A stretch of 64,000 bases of DNA, taken from Gracilimonas sp040877545. Its GTDB lineage: Bacteria; Bacteroidota; Rhodothermia; Balneolales; Balneolaceae. The position numbers and the translations under genes were made by a program. The stretch lies in contig JBBDNN010000064.1 of assembly GCA_040877545.1 (NCBI GenBank), forward strand, positions 18,423-82,422, read 5' to 3'. Shown here in pieces: positions 56,110-64,000 of the stretch. The first letter of the stretch is position 1. Every line of letters begins with the position of its first letter. The notes beneath the pieces were generated by a model, which was given only the letters and a program-made list of their open reading frames with translations, was not told the DNA's origin and searched no databases.

Positions 56110-57095
56110 ACCTGCATGAAGACAAAAAACTATTTCGGGATGCGGTAAGAGCTACCTCTGAATTTAAAGACATTCGGGAAGTCTATATTGAAAAAGACTA
56201 CTGGGTGACTTATGCCCTGAAGACCATTTTTACACATGAAATTGGTGAGGATACGATCTTTAAAGGTGGAACGGCTTTATCCAAATGCTTTAATCTAATC
56301 GAACGGTTTTCTGAGGATATTGATCTTGTTGTGTTGCGAAATGAAGAAGATAGCAACGCACAAATGACAAAAAAGATTAAGGCAATCAGTAAGGCTGTTG
56401 AATCAGTATTACCTGAAATAGAAGTTGAGGGAATTACCAGAAAAAGAGGTATGAATCGGAAAACGGCTCACACCTATTCCAAAGAATTCAGCGGAGAATA
56501 CGGGCAGGTACGCGATACCATTATTGTAGAGGCAAGCTGGCTCGGCAGCTCAGAACCCAATACCGAACACCACGTATCCACCTATATCTATGAAATGATG
56601 GAAGCCAATGGTCAGGCCGAAATGGCTGAAGAATTTGGAGTTCTCCCATTTGAGATTCGGGTCCTGGCTGTGCGGAGAACGCTCTGTGAAAAAATTATGA
56701 GCCTGGTTCGGTTTTCATATACCGATGACCCCATCACCGACCTTGGCAATAAGATTCGGCACACCTATGATCTTCATCTGATGTTACAAAATGAAGAAAT
56801 CCGGGCGTTTTTCGAATCCCCTGATTTTGATGCTTTATTAAAGACCGTTGCCAACGATGACGTTGTAAGCTACCGAATTGATATCGAATGGCTGGCTGTT
56901 CATCCAATAGAAGCTACCATTTTTCGTGATCTTGACATGGTATGGGATCAGTTGAAGAATATATATACTCAGCAATTCCAGTACCTTGTATTTGGTGAGC
57001 TGCCTAAAGAGCAGGATATTCACGAATCACTTTCAAAGATCAAAACACGTCTGAACAAGATTGAATGGGATATAAAGCCGGATGATGAAACCTAA
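56106..57095 (+). CDS. AbiEii-like nucleotidyltransferase toxin
   Basis: 329 residues. The nucleotidyltransferase motif FKGGTALSKCFNLIERFSED is followed by IDLVVL (about 59-84), the GG(T/S)...D-x-D pair of AbiEii. KIMSLVRFSYTDDP and a helical C-terminus complete the family pattern. It should add nucleotides to tRNA or protein when the antitoxin is absent. Intact and coupled to its antitoxin. Confidence 0.88.
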   Translation: MNLHEDKKLFRDAVRATSEFKDIREVYIEKDYWVTYALKTIFTHEIGEDTIFKGGTALSKCFNLIERFSEDIDLVVLRNEEDSNAQMTKKIKAISKAVESVLPEIEVEGITRKRGMNRKTAHTYSKEFSGEYGQVRDTIIVEASWLGSSEPNTEHHVSTYIYEMMEANGQAEMAEEFGVLPFEIRVLAVRRTLCEKIMSLVRFSYTDDPITDLGNKIRHTYDLHLMLQNEEIRAFFESPDFDALLKTVANDDVVSYRIDIEWLAVHPIEATIFRDLDMVWDQLKNIYTQQFQYLVFGELPKEQDIHESLSKIKTRLNKIEWDIKPDDET

Positions 57096-57152
57096 GATAT
57101 TTTGATCCTCACACCTCTGGACCTATGAAATTCACCGAAGTCTAATTTTAAA

Positions 57153-57596
57153 ATGCATGAAACCAACCGCATAGAATACAAACACAAGTTCACCGGGGAT
57201 CTTGACCTTGTTGAACAGTTAGGTTCCGGAGTTCCTCGCATTCTGGATTATTACTCCAGAGATTGTTTCTCGTTTTCCGATAACTTCCTGCGTATGGCTT
57301 TTCCATCTCCTGAAATGGACTATTCGGGAGATACCCCCCAAGTCACCCCCCAAGTCGAACAATTGCTGCTTTTGCTGGATGGTGAAATGAGCCGAAAGGA
57401 GCTTCAGGGTAAATCAGGCCTTTCTGAACGCAAAAGCTTTGTTCAAAATTATATGGAACCGGCAATGGAAGGGGAGTTAATTGAATATACAATCCCCGAG
57501 AAACCAAACAGCCGTTTGCAAAAATACAGGCTTACAGAAAAAGGAGGGCTTATAAGAAATCTCTTCGAACATGAAATTTACCGAAGCCCAACTTGA
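57153..57596 (+). pseudogene. Internally deleted AlbA-2/RecG-like regulator
   Basis: 147 residues. The N-terminal ETNRIEYKHKFT looks like the opening of an AlbA_2/schlafen-type domain, but it jumps at once to DLDLVEQLGSGVPRIL, a motif of the C-terminal HATPase_c_4 part. A HTH-like end follows (MSRKELQGKSGLSERKSF). About 300 residues normally between are missing, so the gene is an internal deletion. A near-identical 18-bp stretch flanks it on both sides. Confidence 0.65.
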
Positions 57597-57717
57597 AAAC
57601 GCCATCACAGAGCTCCTGGAGCAGGAAGGAATGCCCCACCTCCAGGATTTCTGTCAAAGCATGTATGAAGACTTAGATCTTATCACCGAACATAATTACA
57701 TAAATCAAAAAAAATAG
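57571..57717 (+). pseudogene. 5' fragment of an HsdR-like type I restriction gene
   Basis: MKFTEAQLENAITELLEQEG is the typical opening of HsdR-like DEAD-nuclease subunits (compare MxFTEAQLEQAFIxLL). The frame then continues 29 codons that are not HsdR-like and stops at 57715-57717. Only the start of the gene survives. Confidence 0.6.
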
Positions 57718-57765
57718 GAACGGGTTATGCCTCTTTTCTGGGGCTTTTGTGAAAACTGTAACAAG

Positions 57766-57839
57766 TACACCCGGAGGGGTTCGAACCCCCAACCTTCTGA
57801 TCCGAAGTCAGACGCTCTATCCAGTTGAGCTACGGGTGC
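57766..57839 (-). tRNA. tRNA-Arg (UCG anticodon)
   Basis: The minus strand folds as a complete cloverleaf: acceptor GCACCCG/CGGGTGT (one G-U end pair), D-stem GCTC/GAGC, anticodon stem TCTGA/TCAGA with loop CTTCGGA (anticodon TCG) and T-arm with GGTTCGAAC-type loop TTCGAAC. CCA is not encoded. It borders the integrase gene and is the likely attachment site of the right-hand island. Confidence 0.93.
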
Positions 57840-58002
57840 ATGTGTTTAAAAACGCTCTCAGAGGGTGTTAAATAAATTTCTTGTTTCCTTCTGATTCACG
57901 TTTTTTCTCAGTATTTCAAATTTTGTTCCCCCCGTGTTCCCCCGAAATAAAATTCGTTTTCGTGATCAAATCTTATAGTTAGTTCTAAACAGGAACTATA
58001 AA

Positions 58003-59184
58003 ATGAATACAAGATTTAATTTCACAGACTCAAAAATACGAAGCATTCAAACCCAATCAAAACGAAAAGAGTACTACGACAAACATACCAAAGGGCTATG
58101 TCTCAGGATTACTCCAAAAGGTACGAAGTCATTTAGTTACGAATATAAAAACAGTGTCGGATCTAAGAAAAGGATGACGATTGGCAGGTATCCAGACATT
58201 TCTCTAAAACAAGCGAGAGATAAGATCCTACAATTAAAAGCCCAACTTTCCGAAGGTATAGACCCTAAGCACAATCAGGAAAAAGAAAAAGAGTATTCTG
58301 TAAGGGAACTTTGCAATAAATATCTGGACGAAGGAACAACTCATTTAGTGGTTAAAACAAGATCGGAGTATGAGCGATACATACACGATTATATATTGCC
58401 AAAATTTGGCGGGGAGAACTCAGCTCGAATAACAAAACGAGAAGTAGCTGAATTCTTGGATAAGATAGCTTTTCAAGATGAACATTTAACCACTTCAAAC
58501 AGAGTTAAGTCAACCTTATCTTCGGTGTACTCCTTTGCGAATCGAAAATTTCTAATTGATCATCATCCTGTTCAGGGAATAGAAAAGAAACCAGAAAAGT
58601 CTAAAGAGAGAGTTTACTCTGATAAAGAGTTACAGCAACTATGGTTTGAATTTGAAAAGTATCCACAGCCCACAGGTTTATTATTTAAAATTCTACTCCT
58701 TTGTGGAAGAAGATTATCTGAGGCTATGCAGGCAAAATGGGAACATGTAACTTTTGGTGATAACCCAATTTGGCTGATACCTGCAGAGAATGCGAAAAAT
58801 AAAAAAGAGCTTACTATACCTCTCAATGGTTTAGTCCTGGAGGAGTTTATTAAGCTAAAGGAGCTTTCAACAAAAGATCGGTATGTATTTGAATCGCCTG
58901 TAGATCCAAATCTGCATATAAGTAGTATTAGTACTGCAAAAAAATATGTAAGAGAGAGATCTGGTATTGAAGACTTTACGCCTCATGATTTAAGACGAAC
59001 TGCAATTACAAAGTTGGCAGAATTGGGAACTCCGAGAGAAGTAATTGAAAAGATTTCTAACCACAACCAGGGAACATCCAATAATGTACATTTAGTTTAC
59101 AATCGACATCATTATTTAAAAGAAATGGACGAAGCACTTCAGAAGTATTCGGACCACATTCGGTCAATGGTAAATAATTGTTAA
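58003..59184 (+). CDS. tRNA-island tyrosine integrase (P4-like, arm-binding domain)
   Basis: 393 residues. The N-terminal arm-binding domain (DUF4102-type; TKGLCLRITPKGTKSF) precedes a core-binding helix bundle. The catalytic domain has the Arg in LLLCGRRLSEAM, HDLRRTAIT (HxxR), and the final N-x(n)-H...Y with HLVYNRHHY. It integrates or excises mobile islands, probably at the adjacent tRNA-Arg. It is not an integron integrase: the arm-binding domain is present and the integron-specific patch is absent. Confidence 0.9.
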   Translation: MNTRFNFTDSKIRSIQTQSKRKEYYDKHTKGLCLRITPKGTKSFSYEYKNSVGSKKRMTIGRYPDISLKQARDKILQLKAQLSEGIDPKHNQEKEKEYSVRELCNKYLDEGTTHLVVKTRSEYERYIHDYILPKFGGENSARITKREVAEFLDKIAFQDEHLTTSNRVKSTLSSVYSFANRKFLIDHHPVQGIEKKPEKSKERVYSDKELQQLWFEFEKYPQPTGLLFKILLLCGRRLSEAMQAKWEHVTFGDNPIWLIPAENAKNKKELTIPLNGLVLEEFIKLKELSTKDRYVFESPVDPNLHISSISTAKKYVRERSGIEDFTPHDLRRTAITKLAELGTPREVIEKISNHNQGTSNNVHLVYNRHHYLKEMDEALQKYSDHIRSMVNNC

Positions 59185-59254
59185 GAAAGGCTCTAAAATT
59201 TATCCAGTAAATTTTTTGCAATAATTAGTGCTGAATTAAAAATATAGAAACAAC

Positions 59255-59453
59255 ATGAAAATTCTAACAACAACAGCATTAACCGAAAAACTTGCAATCA
59301 GTAGTGTGTTTTCTCCATATTCGAATCATTTCAGAAATCAAGAATCGTGATTCATATTATGATATTGTCGACTATTACAGGTACCTGATTAATTCCGGTT
59401 TAAACGAAGAAAATGAGCAATTAGAGTATCTTATAAAGGGGCTTGAAGCATAA
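59255..59453 (+). other. Small ORF remnants after the integrase
   Basis: An ATG at 59255 opens MKILTTTALTEKLA, which stops after 31 residues. A GTG at 59304 in another frame gives a 49-residue stretch ending with DYYRYLINSGLNEENEQLEY. The two read like one small protein split by a frameshift. Family unknown. Nothing else is seen between the integrase and 59585. Confidence 0.35.
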
Positions 59454-59584
59454 TTCTGGGAAAATAAATCAAATAGCACAATTGAACATCAGGTTTTTTA
59501 TTGCTTAATAGTTGATATACATTATATTAGGCAAGCTTAGTACTTTAAACAATTTATCTACCTTGAACTCATAAGCGTGTTAAA

Positions 59585-59758
59585 ATGACAGAATATTTAA
59601 GTAATCTCTCATTTATCGATTTTCTCGAATTTATTGTTGGTTTAATTGGTGGATTATCTATTTCTTTTATCAGATTTAAGAAAAAAAGCAAAGATAACAC
59701 TGTTACTCAAAACGACAACGTTGCTGGTGGAGATATTGTCGGTCGGGATAAGAAATAA
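59585..59758 (+). CDS. 57-residue membrane peptide with a DIVGRDK tag
   Basis: The start ATG at 59585 leads a short N-terminus, one hydrophobic segment (about residues 8-28), a basic stretch FKKKSK and a glycine-rich C-terminal tag NVAGGDIVGRDKK. The same tag (NTAANDIVGRDKIT) opens the next protein 2 bp downstream. The gene was too short for ordinary gene finders. I infer that it is the membrane effector or anchor of the three-component system and pairs with the next protein through the tag. Confidence 0.65.
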   Translation: MTEYLSNLSFIDFLEFIVGLIGGLSISFIRFKKKSKDNTVTQNDNVAGGDIVGRDKK

Positions 59759-59760
59759 TT

Positions 59761-60297
59761 ATGTCAGAAGGGGTAACACAGACCGGAAATACTGCGGCAA
59801 ATGATATTGTTGGGCGGGATAAGATTACCTACAGTGGGAATCCTTCTCCTATTTCCAACTTATTAGAACAATTTATTTCGGGCGATAAAACAGTAGATAC
59901 AATACATGAAGAACTAGAATATTTTAGAAAGAGAATTAATTCAGATATAAAGGGGCTGGACGGAAAACTTAAGGAACCTAAATATTCAAAAAAAACTTTA
60001 TCAAACGCGAAGATTGCAAAAGAAAAGTATGTGAAGAATTTAGAAAGGCACATTCACTCAGAGAGTGCTCAAAAAATTCATATTCATTTATTGTCAGATG
60101 CTTTTTCAAAGTTCAATAACTTAATTACGCCAAATATTGAAAACCTCTCAGAAGGTGAGGTCTTGGAAAAAGTAGAAAAGGAAATAGTAGTTCATATTAT
60201 GGAATTAATGTCTAAAAATGTTTTGGATTTTAACAATCTGACAGCGACAGGAGTTGTATTTTTCTTAACTGGCAATTGCCACTTGGAATGGGAATAA
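59761..60297 (+). CDS. Tag-bearing component of an ABC three-component-type system
   Basis: 178 residues. After a short start, residues 8-26 form the NTAANDIVGRDKITYSG tag; the rest is helical (SKKTLSNAKIAKEKYVKNLE and further). It matches the arrangement of ABC-3C proteins with a CTD and an N-terminal effector or tag region. No nuclease or peptidase motif is seen, so the effector function may lie in the membrane peptide upstream. Confidence 0.65.
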   Translation: MSEGVTQTGNTAANDIVGRDKITYSGNPSPISNLLEQFISGDKTVDTIHEELEYFRKRINSDIKGLDGKLKEPKYSKKTLSNAKIAKEKYVKNLERHIHSESAQKIHIHLLSDAFSKFNNLITPNIENLSEGEVLEKVEKEIVVHIMELMSKNVLDFNNLTATGVVFFLTGNCHLEWE

Positions 60298-60298
60298 T

Positions 60299-60805
60299 AT
60301 GATCTGGTATCATCAAGCATATGATTTTAATCATTGTCTTTTCCGAACACTTTCTGTTTTGGAGTTTGAGGAAAACATCTCAATTGAAATTGAGAAGATG
60401 AAAATCTTAAGTTTTTATCTTCTTTTTCCTGCTAAGCTAAGTGATGTTCGATTTCCAAGAGATGGGGTTAAATACAAAAAATATTTTTCAGATATTGATG
60501 ATAGATACAATAATGTTTCTTCAGCCAAGATTACATATGCCAAAATAAGCGCCTTATCTGATATCTGTTTTTCAGCTTTAAGTTCTTTTGGATTGATCGA
60601 AAGAAAGGCTTTTTCAAAAGGCGTTTTGAAAAGAACAGAACATGATTTGTCAGAAAAGCTAAGCAATAAAATCTCTGAATATCATGACCAAAATCAACAT
60701 CTATTTGAACTTCTTACAAAAGTATTTGCAAATTTACCTTTGTCTGGTCAATTAGGATTAAAAGTAAGAACAGACCTTATAGACTACAGATATGATGCGA
60801 GATAA
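60299..60805 (+). CDS. Middle component (MC-like) of an ABC three-component system
   Basis: 168 residues, helix-rich, with MIWYHQAYDFNHCLFRTLSV at the start and a possible winged-helix in SDICFSALSSFGLIERKAFS (about 98-117). It starts one base after the tag-bearing gene and overlaps the ATPase gene by 14 bp. Position, size and neighbour match the MC (middle component) proteins of ABC-3C systems. Confidence 0.65.
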   Translation: MIWYHQAYDFNHCLFRTLSVLEFEENISIEIEKMKILSFYLLFPAKLSDVRFPRDGVKYKKYFSDIDDRYNNVSSAKITYAKISALSDICFSALSSFGLIERKAFSKGVLKRTEHDLSEKLSNKISEYHDQNQHLFELLTKVFANLPLSGQLGLKVRTDLIDYRYDAR

Positions 60806-62717
60806 TTATCTACAAATTAGACTAGAAAGATTTGTTGTTACAAATGGCGACTTTATAGTATTTGATGAAAATTTTCATTCTGGAATAAACATAATTAGAG
60901 GTGAAAACGGCTCTGGTAAAACTAGTTTAATGCGCTTAATATATTTTGGGCTCGGAGGTGCTTTAAAGGATTGGACTGATGAAATGAAAATGTGTGACTA
61001 TGTGATTGCAGAGGCTAACATAAATTCTAGCATTATTACCTTAAAAAGAGAGGTCAATGAATCGGGGAGAACTGGCATAAGTATTTTTTATGGAGGATAT
61101 GAAGAATCACTGGAGTCTAGCTTAGAAGGATGGAAATTATTTCCGTATAGCATGTCTGACAATAAGAAGAGCTTTTCACAGGAATTATTTGATCTGTTAC
61201 GATACCCTGAAATGCGTTCAGAGTTTATGAGTAACATAACTATTCATCAGTTGCTCAGATTAATTTATGTTGACCAATTATCACCTCCAGATTTATTATT
61301 AACTAGAGAAGATTTTGATGCACCTTTGACCAGGAAGGCTATTGGGGAATTTTTGTTAGGAATTGATGACAACGAGCTATACGATCTCCAATTAAAGAAA
61401 AAAGAAGCAGAAAAACTTCGTGACTCCTTACGTGATCAGGTAAAAAATATAACAAGTGTGCTAAATGAAGCGGAGTTTGATAGTGATGAATATAAAATCG
61501 AGGCAATAATTGAGGAAAAGAAGAAAAGGCTTCAAAAAGTAATAAATGAGTTAAAAAAAATAAAAAAGAAAGAAAAACTTGAGCAGGATAAGAATGAATC
61601 TAACACAATCGAAGAATTAAGAAATCAAATAGTTCCACTAAAAAACAACTTAGTAGAGAAACTAAATTTATATGAGTCTATCTCCTTCGATATATCTGAC
61701 TCTGAATTGTTTATAGATAATCTTTACAATAAGTTAAATTCATTAAATCAATCTGAAGTAATCAATAATGAAATAGAGGAGTTAGAATTTGAGTTTTGTC
61801 CAAAGTGCTTATCCGAATTAGAAAAACACAGCTCAGGAAGTAATGTTTGTTCATTGTGCAAAACCGAATTAGACCCTGACGATGATAGATACACTCGTAT
61901 TAGACAAGAATTAAAGATTCAAATTGAAGAGTCAGAATCTTTACTAGAGGAAAAAATAGAGGACTTGGCTAAGGTTAAAAGAGAAATACCTGAATTGAGA
62001 GATCGTTATACACAATTACAAAGTAGGCTTGATGAAGTCTTGACAGAAGCTGACTCTACAAGAGAAGAGGAAAATGATGAATTATTAATTGAGCAAGGTT
62101 ATTTGGAAAGCTCAATAAATAATCTCAATAGACATTTAAAGTTTATAGGAATATTGAATGAACTAAAGAGGCAAGAACAAACAGTTGCCGGTAGAATTGA
62201 AACGCTAGCAGTACAGATCGCACAAAAAAATAGAGTTCAAAATAAAAATAAGAAAATAATAGATAAGGCTATTTTTGAGAATACTTCATACTTATTGATG
62301 AATGATTTAGATAGAGAAGAACAGCTCTCAAATCCTATTAATATAGAAATTGATTTTTTTAGAAATACATTTTCGTTAAATGGAAAAAACCAATTTTCCG
62401 CCTCATCAATGAATCTTTTAAAGAAGTCAATTATACTATCTATTTATTTTGCCTCAATTGATAATTCATTTGTTAGGTTTCCTCGATTCCTTTTGATAGA
62501 TAATATCGAGGATAAAGGAATGGAATCAGTGAGGACAAAAAACTTTCAAAGAACAATAGTTGATTTAAATGAATCAAATGATCTTCCAACAGAAAATTAC
62601 CAACTAATTTATACTACATCAGATATACCAGATGAGTATGAAGATTCAGGTTATTGTGTTGGTGAACACTACACACATAATTCAAAAACGTTGAATCTAC
62701 CTTCTAGTACAATTTAG
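60792..62717 (+). CDS. SMC/Rad50-like ABC ATPase of an ABC three-component system
   Basis: 641 residues. Walker A GENGSGKT at 37-44, a long coiled coil (about 200-330 and 370-480) that carries a zinc-hook-like CPKC (336-339)...CSLC (353-356), an ABC-signature-like FSASSMNLLK, and Walker B LLIDNIED (Asp 570) where the usual Glu is replaced by Asn. This is the SMC/Rad50 type of ABC-3C ATPase, which couples ATP and nucleic-acid binding to release of the effector. It is intact and last in the four-gene cluster. Confidence 0.8.
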   Translation: MMRDNYLQIRLERFVVTNGDFIVFDENFHSGINIIRGENGSGKTSLMRLIYFGLGGALKDWTDEMKMCDYVIAEANINSSIITLKREVNESGRTGISIFYGGYEESLESSLEGWKLFPYSMSDNKKSFSQELFDLLRYPEMRSEFMSNITIHQLLRLIYVDQLSPPDLLLTREDFDAPLTRKAIGEFLLGIDDNELYDLQLKKKEAEKLRDSLRDQVKNITSVLNEAEFDSDEYKIEAIIEEKKKRLQKVINELKKIKKKEKLEQDKNESNTIEELRNQIVPLKNNLVEKLNLYESISFDISDSELFIDNLYNKLNSLNQSEVINNEIEELEFEFCPKCLSELEKHSSGSNVCSLCKTELDPDDDRYTRIRQELKIQIEESESLLEEKIEDLAKVKREIPELRDRYTQLQSRLDEVLTEADSTREEENDELLIEQGYLESSINNLNRHLKFIGILNELKRQEQTVAGRIETLAVQIAQKNRVQNKNKKIIDKAIFENTSYLLMNDLDREEQLSNPINIEIDFFRNTFSLNGKNQFSASSMNLLKKSIILSIYFASIDNSFVRFPRFLLIDNIEDKGMESVRTKNFQRTIVDLNESNDLPTENYQLIYTTSDIPDEYEDSGYCVGEHYTHNSKTLNLPSSTI

Positions 62718-63863
62718 TTTATTCGGTCTAAATACTAGATGATAAAATCAGATCATACTGAAAGTCATATTTAAAAAATATATAATGACTTATCAAATAT
62801 TATCGAGTCCTTAATAATATTTTTTAGTTTATTTATTATCCTAGAATTATTATTTCTGCTCCTTTTTTATGTAAATGTTTTCTTTTATAATACTCTGAGA
62901 TTCTTTATGTAGGTGATGTGTAAAGATGCTTAACAATGGGATTAGATTTGATTCTAAGTTCTTCAAATTACAAAGTAGGGTATTAGGTTGATTTATGGAT
63001 TGAGTTCGGGGTACTTCCGCTTACCTATAAAGAAATAGAAGGTAAACTTGAGTAGAAAGAATGATGAATTAACTATTATCTTTTTTATTAAGGTTTATTA
63101 TCAACATCTCTCTTCTATATATAAATTTTCTATAATATATATTTTCTCTTTTTTCTTTATTAAGCTATACTCTATATAATTTATCAAAGCATCTTTATAA
63201 ATATGGATGGGAAAAGGAAGGGGATATAAACTGCCCCCAAATTTTTTAAATTTAGATAGTTTAGTTTGAAAAACCGAATTTACCCCATGATGTACTTCTG
63301 TAACATTTTAATAAAAAAAAAAGGTAATCGTAGCTGAGGGTAGTTATAACAGTGGATCAAAGCCTTTTTATTACTTATCGAAAAAATTGTCTTATACAGG
63401 AAAAAATTTCGATGATGGAATAGAGGATTGAGGTTACAATAATATAAACCATTAAGGCTAACATATATATAATTAATACCTATGATTTATTAGGAATAAA
63501 CATGGAAAACCCCTGAATAAAGCAGAATAAGATTGTAGCGTAGTGTAAGGATCCAGATCCTTCTTAGCTTCAAAATTCTGGACTTATATCAACAAGAGTG
63601 ACTGTATTACTGAAAAGTTCGATTATTATATTTTAAATACAGCATTTCAAAAATTAGCAAGATTAAACACTGCTACTGAAATCAGCTTTCCCATTTTAGT
63701 AAAACTGAGTTCTATTTTACTTTTGAGCGATATAAACAAGCTTGGTAAGAGGAGAAATTGCTCAACATATGATAAGTAATTGAACTTCTTCTTAAAAGCA
63801 CCCGGTGTTTTCGTTTATATACTTACATATGTTAATTCTAATAAAAAAATTAAGAATCACATT
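62718..63863. other. Very AT-rich non-coding stretch
   Basis: About 1.1 kb of roughly 30% GC with frequent stops in all six frames. I see no ORF, tRNA or repeat array that I can support; it may be decayed island DNA or hold small RNAs. Confidence 0.5.
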
Positions 63864-64000
63864 ATGGGTTGTATATATGGTATTGTTCTTGGACTCGTAT
63901 TTTTCTTTCTGATTGGAATAGCTGTTCAGTCTGGCTATTTCGGTCATATAGTGCCACTTTCCATGGGTGATATTAGTAGTTACAGGTTAAGGGGTCAAGC
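63864..64000 (+). CDS. Small membrane protein, cut by window end
   Basis: An ATG at 63864 opens MGCIYGIVLGLVFFFLIGIA, one membrane segment, and continues without a stop to the window end. The family is unknown and the rest of the gene lies outside. Confidence 0.4.
   Translation, partial: MGCIYGIVLGLVFFFLIGIAVQSGYFGHIVPLSMGDISSYRLRGQ

Noticed and set aside
57766..57839. Transcript terminator instead of a tRNA
   Set aside because: All four arms and the T-loop TTCGAAC fit a cloverleaf; the reading as tRNA-Arg is safe.
58003..59184. The tyrosine recombinase as the integron integrase of the cassette array
   Set aside because: It has an arm-binding domain, lies 18 kb away beyond chromosomal genes and beside a tRNA; it lacks an integron-type patch.
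62718..63863. A decayed phage or transposase gene in the AT-rich tail
   Set aside because: No frame longer than about 30 codons shows a recognisable motif.

Overview
The window reads as a chromosome segment of a Gram-negative bacterium of the Bacteroidota/Balneolota/Rhodothermota group. This is inferred from moderate-to-low GC, outer-membrane receptors of the carboxypeptidase-regulatory plus beta-barrel type, several lipoproteins with SxC-type lipoboxes, six-bladed beta-propeller lipoproteins, paired secreted amidohydrolases and a DivIVA/YggS cluster. No 16S rRNA or species marker is present, so I do not name a genus.

Layout. 1-2.2 kb: the broken end of a sialate O-acetylesterase gene, then a decayed MNT/HEPN toxin-antitoxin pair that runs into a nucleotidyltransferase operon. 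2.2-33 kb is mostly ordinary chromosome: dtd and a phosphatase-like gene diverging from purM across an AT-rich gap full of DnaA-box-like motifs (candidate oriC), a HigBA-type module with a palindromic operator, cstA, a potassium channel, a secreted metalloprotease/propeller/barrel protein, hemolysin III, an Nramp-like carrier, M14 peptidase, two amidohydrolases, arginine deiminase, an M50 peptidase and smpB.

33.4-40.9 kb: about a dozen small genes, all on the minus strand (AraC regulator, quinone-oxidoreductase-like, SnoaL-like, VapBC-type, a HigBA remnant, cupin, membrane proteins, lipoprotein). They are separated by roughly 120-160-bp related repeats whose ends look like integron attC core sites. 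I read this as a gene-cassette array with no integron integrase in the window (CALIN-like). It ends beside the RNase P RNA gene at 41.0-41.4 kb.

41.5-54.3 kb is again chromosomal: a zinc-ribbon-family protein that has lost its cysteines, Nif3, YggS, two small membrane/coiled-coil proteins, DivIVA, purine nucleoside phosphorylase, a lipoprotein isoaspartyl peptidase, YceI, an outer-membrane receptor split by a stop codon, DoxX and an ATP-grasp enzyme.

54.6-64 kb is an AT-rich accessory/defence region around a tRNA-Arg gene: a frameshifted TIR-like (ThsB-type) gene, an AbiEi/AbiEii pair, fragments of a RecG-like regulator and of an HsdR-type gene, a tRNA-linked tyrosine integrase, and an intact cluster resembling an ABC three-component conflict system. 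That cluster opens with a previously unlisted 57-residue membrane peptide whose C-terminal tag is repeated at the N-terminus of the next protein. The last 1.3 kb is very AT-rich with almost no coding potential.

Many accessory genes carry one frameshift or stop while the housekeeping genes are intact, so decay of mobile DNA is more likely than general sequencing error, but only the reads can decide.
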